DNA of 64,000 nt, from contig NZ_WSEN01000006.1 of assembly GCF_009758255.1 (NCBI RefSeq), forward strand, positions 418,174 to 482,173. The letters are read 5' to 3'. Made by a program: the position numbers and the translations under genes. Position 1 is the stretch's first letter; each line of letters opens with the position of its first letter. This document shows positions 61,029-64,000 of this stretch, piece by piece. The notes beneath the pieces were generated by a model that was not told the origin of the DNA, did no database searches, and saw only the letters and a list, made by a program, of their open reading frames with translations. The DNA is from Microbacterium sp. MAH-37 (GTDB taxonomy: Bacteria > Actinomycetota > Actinomycetes > Actinomycetales > Microbacteriaceae).

Positions 61029-63476
61029 TCAGAGCTTGACGATCGGGGCGATCTTGATCAGCAGCTTCTTCTGCCCGGCGGTGTCGAACCGCACGTGCGC
61101 GATGCGCTTGGCGCCCTCGCCTGTGACGGCCTCGATACGCCCCTCGCCGAAGTCATCGTGCCGGATGCGGTCCCCCGCCTCGAGCTCGAGGTCGCCGTTG
61201 TCACGCACCTTGGCGGTGACCTTGTTCGGGAACCTGTCCATCGCCGTCGACAGAGGCGTGAGCCGTTTCTCCAGAGGCTGCGCGGCGAACCGATCGCGGG
61301 TGCCTCCGCCGCCGAATCCGCCCTGCCGGCGCGCGTTCAGTGCGCGCGACTGCGTCCCGCCGCGGGAGTTCACGTCGCCGGGCGACTGCCGCCAGTCGAT
61401 GAGCTCGGCGGGGATCTCCTGCAGGAACCGGCTCGGCATCGCGACGGACACCTCGCCGAACTGCGCGCGGGTCATCGCCAGCGACAGGTGCAGTCGCTTC
61501 CGTGCGCGCGTGAGACCCACGTAGAACAGCCGACGCTCCTCCTGCGGCCCGCCCGGCTCCCCCGCGGAGATGCGGTGCGGGATGAGATCCTCCTCGACGC
61601 CGGTGACGAACACCGCGTCGTACTCCAGGCCCTTGGCGGTGTGCATCGTCATCAGCGAGACCGTGCCCGACTCGTCGTCGAGGTCGTCGGCGTCCGAGAC
61701 CAGGGCGACCTCGGTGAGGAAGTCGACCAGCGTGCCGTCGGGGTTGTTCCGCGCGAAGTCGCGGGTGACGGCGACGAACTCGTCCAGGTTCTCGAGCCGG
61801 GCTTCGTCCTGCGGGTCGCGGCTACGGCGCAGCGAGTCGAAATAACCGCTCTTCTCGAGCAGCAGCGACAGTCCTTCGGCCACCGATGTCGCCGACGGCA
61901 CCTCACCGGATGCCGGCAGCATGATCGCCGTCGCCTCGGTGAGCACCTGGTCGAGCTGCGCGATCGCCGCCTGCAGCTTCGGGCCGACGCCGAGCTGCGA
62001 GGGGTGCGACAGCGCCTCACGGAACGTGATCCCCTGCTCCTCGGCGAAGCGCGCGATCGCGGTCTCGGTGACGTCGCCGATGCCGCGTCGCGGCTTGTTC
62101 AGGATGCGGCGCAGCGACATCTCGTCTGCGGGGTTGGCGACCGAGACCAGGTAGGCCAGGGCGTCCTTGATCTCCGCGCGCTCGTAGAACTTCGTGCCGC
62201 CCATGATCTTGTACGGCACGGCGGCGCGGATGAAGATCTCCTCCAGCGCGCGGGACTGCGAGTTCGTGCGGTAGAACACCGCCATCTCGGAGTACGGCAT
62301 CCCGGCGCGGCGCAGCGCCTCGACCTCGTCGGCCACGAACTGCGCCTCGTCATGCTGCGAGTAGCCGGTGAAGCCGACGATCTTCTCGCCGTCGCCCTTG
62401 TCGCTCCAGAGCTTCTTGTCCTTGCGATCGAAGTTGTTGCCGATCACCGCGTTGGCCGCCGAGAGGATGTTCTGGGTCGAGCGGTAGTTCTGTTCGAGCA
62501 GGACGACCTTCGCACCGGGGAAGTCGCGCTCGAACTCGCTGATGTTGCGGATGTCGGCGCCGCGGAAGGCGTAGATCGACTGGTCGGAGTCGCCGACCAC
62601 GGTGAGCGACGCTCCGGCCTCTTCACCGGTCCCTGAGCCCGACGAAGGGTCGGGTTCGAAGATCATCATGCCGTTCGAGGCATACGGATCGGGGGCGTCG
62701 CCCTGCACCGGCCGGGTGAGTTCGTGGATCAGCGCGTACTGGGCGTGGTTGGTGTCCTGGTACTCGTCCACCAGGATGTGGCGGAACCGGCGGCGGTACG
62801 TGTCGGCGACGTGCGGGAACGCCCGGAACAGGTACACCGTCTGCCCGATGAGGTCGTCGAAGTCGAAGGCGTTCGCCTTCTGCAGCTGCCGCTGGTAATC
62901 GGCGAAGATCTCGGTGAACAGCCGCTCCGCCGGGTCGTTCATGTTCGCGTCGCGGGCGTACGACTCGGCATCCTGCAGCTCGTTCTTGAGCTTCGAGATG
63001 CGCCCCTGCACGGATGCCGGAGTCAGGCCGTAGGCGTCGGCCTCGTGCTCCTTGACGAGGCGCTTGATGAGCGCGCGGGAGTCTCCGGAGTCGTAGATCG
63101 TGAAGTTCTGCGTGAAGCCGAACTGCCCCGCCTCGCGACGCAGGATGCGCACGCAGGCGGAGTGGAACGTCGAGATCCACATGCCGCGCGCGGCATCGCC
63201 GACCAGCGCGCCGACGCGCTCGCGCATCTCACCGGCGGCCTTGTTCGTGAACGTGATCGCGAGGATCTGGCTGGGCCAGGCCTCCCGGTTGCGCAGCAGC
63301 AGGGCGATGCGGCGGGTGAGCACGCTGGTCTTGCCCGACCCCGCGCCCGCGACGATCAGCAGTGCGGGGCCGCGGTGCGTCACCGCGTCGAGCTGCTGCG
63401 GGTTGAGCCCTGCGAGCAGGTCGTCTGAGGCCTGAGGGCCGGCGGATGCGGGGACGATGAGTGGAGCTTCGGTCAT
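61029..63476 (-). CDS. pcrA: ATP-dependent 3'-5' DNA helicase PcrA/UvrD1
   Basis: 815-residue superfamily 1 helicase for repair and replication restart. Motif I AGAGSGKTSVLTRRI, Ia ITFTNKAAGEM, II DEYQDTNHAQY, III VGDSDQSIYAFRGA, IV LEQNYRSTQNIL, V MTMHTAKGLEYDAVFVTG and VI YVGLTRARKRL are all present. The C-terminus ends with a GDRIRHDDFGEGRIEAV interaction domain that in PcrA contacts RNA polymerase. The loop between motifs II and III holds an in-frame palindromic repeat (62628-62651). The start ATG has TAGACT nine bases upstream and GAAGGG between. The neighbouring sucCD locus matches mycobacterial order. Confidence 0.97.
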   Translation of the reverse strand: MTEAPLIVPASAGPQASDDLLAGLNPQQLDAVTHRGPALLIVAGAGSGKTSVLTRRIALLLRNREAWPSQILAITFTNKAAGEMRERVGALVGDAARGMWISTFHSACVRILRREAGQFGFTQNFTIYDSGDSRALIKRLVKEHEADAYGLTPASVQGRISKLKNELQDAESYARDANMNDPAERLFTEIFADYQRQLQKANAFDFDDLIGQTVYLFRAFPHVADTYRRRFRHILVDEYQDTNHAQYALIHELTRPVQGDAPDPYASNGMMIFEPDPSSGSGTGEEAGASLTVVGDSDQSIYAFRGADIRNISEFERDFPGAKVVLLEQNYRSTQNILSAANAVIGNNFDRKDKKLWSDKGDGEKIVGFTGYSQHDEAQFVADEVEALRRAGMPYSEMAVFYRTNSQSRALEEIFIRAAVPYKIMGGTKFYERAEIKDALAYLVSVANPADEMSLRRILNKPRRGIGDVTETAIARFAEEQGITFREALSHPSQLGVGPKLQAAIAQLDQVLTEATAIMLPASGEVPSATSVAEGLSLLLEKSGYFDSLRRSRDPQDEARLENLDEFVAVTRDFARNNPDGTLVDFLTEVALVSDADDLDDESGTVSLMTMHTAKGLEYDAVFVTGVEEDLIPHRISAGEPGGPQEERRLFYVGLTRARKRLHLSLAMTRAQFGEVSVAMPSRFLQEIPAELIDWRQSPGDVNSRGGTQSRALNARRQGGFGGGGTRDRFAAQPLEKRLTPLSTAMDRFPNKVTAKVRDNGDLELEAGDRIRHDDFGEGRIEAVTGEGAKRIAHVRFDTAGQKKLLIKIAPIVKL
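62628..62651. repeat. REP-like palindromic repeat inside pcrA
   Basis: GGTCCCTGAG followed by CGAAGGGTC, the same family as 2712-2740 in the other orientation. It encodes a PDPSSGSGTGE-like stretch in the variable loop between helicase motifs II and III. Confidence 0.7.
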
Positions 63477-63544
63477 GGCCCTTCGAGTCTAGATCGCCCC
63501 GCCGACACCGATCCCGGCGCGGCAAGGACGAGTACCATCGAGGC

Positions 63545-63943
63545 ATGATCGAGGTGCTCGGCGAAGAGGAATGCCTGGCCCGGCTGGCGACGTCCACCGT
63601 CGGGCGCATCGGCCATGTCGAGGACGGACGCGTCGAGATCATCCCGGTGAACTACCGGATAGACGGGCGTGACCTGTACCTGCGCACTCGGGAGGACGGG
63701 ATCCTCTCCGGCCTCCCCGACGAGCCGGACATCGCGTTCGAGGTGGACCACATCGAGGGCCTCGAGGGCTCCGGGTGGAGCGTCCTGCTGGGCGGACGCG
63801 TCGAACGCCTCGAGCCGGGTGAGGGCCAGTCGATCGACGCCGCCGCGCACGTACGGCCCTGGGCGGGCGGTGAGCGCACGCTCTGGTTCCGCTTCGTCAT
63901 CGAGCGGATCTCGGGCCGTTCCGTGCGCCGCTCGAACGCCTAG
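63545..63943 (+). CDS. Pyridoxamine 5'-phosphate oxidase (PPOX)-fold protein
   Basis: 132-residue flavin-binding split-barrel protein. EEECLARLATSTVGRIGHVEDGRVEIIPVNYRIDGRDLYLRT is the PPOX/nitroimidazole-resistance-like core, and WSVLLGGRVERLEPGE the next strand pair. Members bind FMN, F420 or haem, so the reaction is unknown. TACCAT is exactly six bases before the ATG, a leaderless start. It is divergent from pcrA. The last 57 bp of the window after it hold no recognisable feature. Confidence 0.88.
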   Translation: MIEVLGEEECLARLATSTVGRIGHVEDGRVEIIPVNYRIDGRDLYLRTREDGILSGLPDEPDIAFEVDHIEGLEGSGWSVLLGGRVERLEPGEGQSIDAAAHVRPWAGGERTLWFRFVIERISGRSVRRSNA

Positions 63944-64000
63944 CTGTTCTTCCCCGTGAGGTTGTGAACGCGTTGGATGGGTGTTGAGCCTTCGAGCGCG

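Overview
The window is a high-GC actinobacterial chromosome segment, most likely from Microbacteriaceae and probably Microbacterium. Support comes from the strong G/C third-position bias, the constant use of the words GGATGC/GCATCC, many leaderless genes with a TANNNT box six bases before the ATG, a Brevibacterium/Arthrobacter-type homoprotocatechuate dioxygenase, a monomeric isocitrate dehydrogenase and the actinobacterial order pcrA - sucCD - PerM-like - purN - purH. No rRNA, tRNA, CRISPR array, transposase or prophage gene was found. The window reads as core chromosome with catabolic islands.

Layout. 1-6.9 kb: homoprotocatechuate (4-hydroxyphenylacetate) meta-cleavage cluster, with a divergent MHS transporter (cut by the window edge), an FAH-RraA fusion, a GntR regulator, HpaE, HpaD and HpaH; the HpaI aldolase lies apart at 11.8 kb. 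7-8.2 kb: a glycosyltransferase. 8.3-11.8 kb: thiOSGF thiamin-thiazole operon under a TPP riboswitch. 12.7-17.8 kb: an MFS exporter, two small uncharacterised proteins, an N-formylglutamate amidohydrolase-like enzyme and a Dcu transporter. 17.9-20.3 kb: glyA-folD one-carbon operon under a ZTP riboswitch. 20.4-33.2 kb: amino-sugar catabolism (GH20 hexosaminidase, nagA, nagB, ROK kinase, ROK repressor and a second GH20 fused to a decayed amidohydrolase), interrupted by a structured non-coding element, a membrane-anchored sigma-like protein, a YrdB-like protein, an FAD oxidase and a NUDIX hydrolase.

33.3-39.1 kb: lipoprotein, L,D-transpeptidase, icd, a GNAT acetyltransferase and a coiled-coil membrane protein. 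39.2-43.2 kb: heterodimeric ABC exporter preceded by a candidate 23-residue leader peptide. 43.3-45.3 kb: alkylation repair pair (Ogt, Ada-AlkA). 45.4-48.9 kb: PerM-like, purN, purH. 49-52 kb: NCS2 purine permease, VOC protein and TetR pair, deazaflavin-type reductase. 52.1-54.3 kb: sucCD. 54.4-57.1 kb: TetR regulator, Cys-tailed hypothetical, phytoene-dehydrogenase-like oxidase. 57.2-59.8 kb: LigC-type ligase plus LigD-type polymerase/primase module. 59.9-63.9 kb: SseB-like protein, pcrA, PPOX-family protein.

The segment joins aromatic catabolism feeding the TCA cycle (succinate semialdehyde and pyruvate; icd and sucCD are also here), chitin/peptidoglycan amino-sugar scavenging, and folate/purine one-carbon metabolism that senses ZTP. 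The most unusual items are the pseudo-amidohydrolase/GH20 fusion, the sigma-zinc finger-membrane fusion with DPGT repeats, the structured RNA upstream of it, the ABC-exporter leader peptide, the FAH-RraA fusion, and short palindromic repeats that have entered coding sequences.
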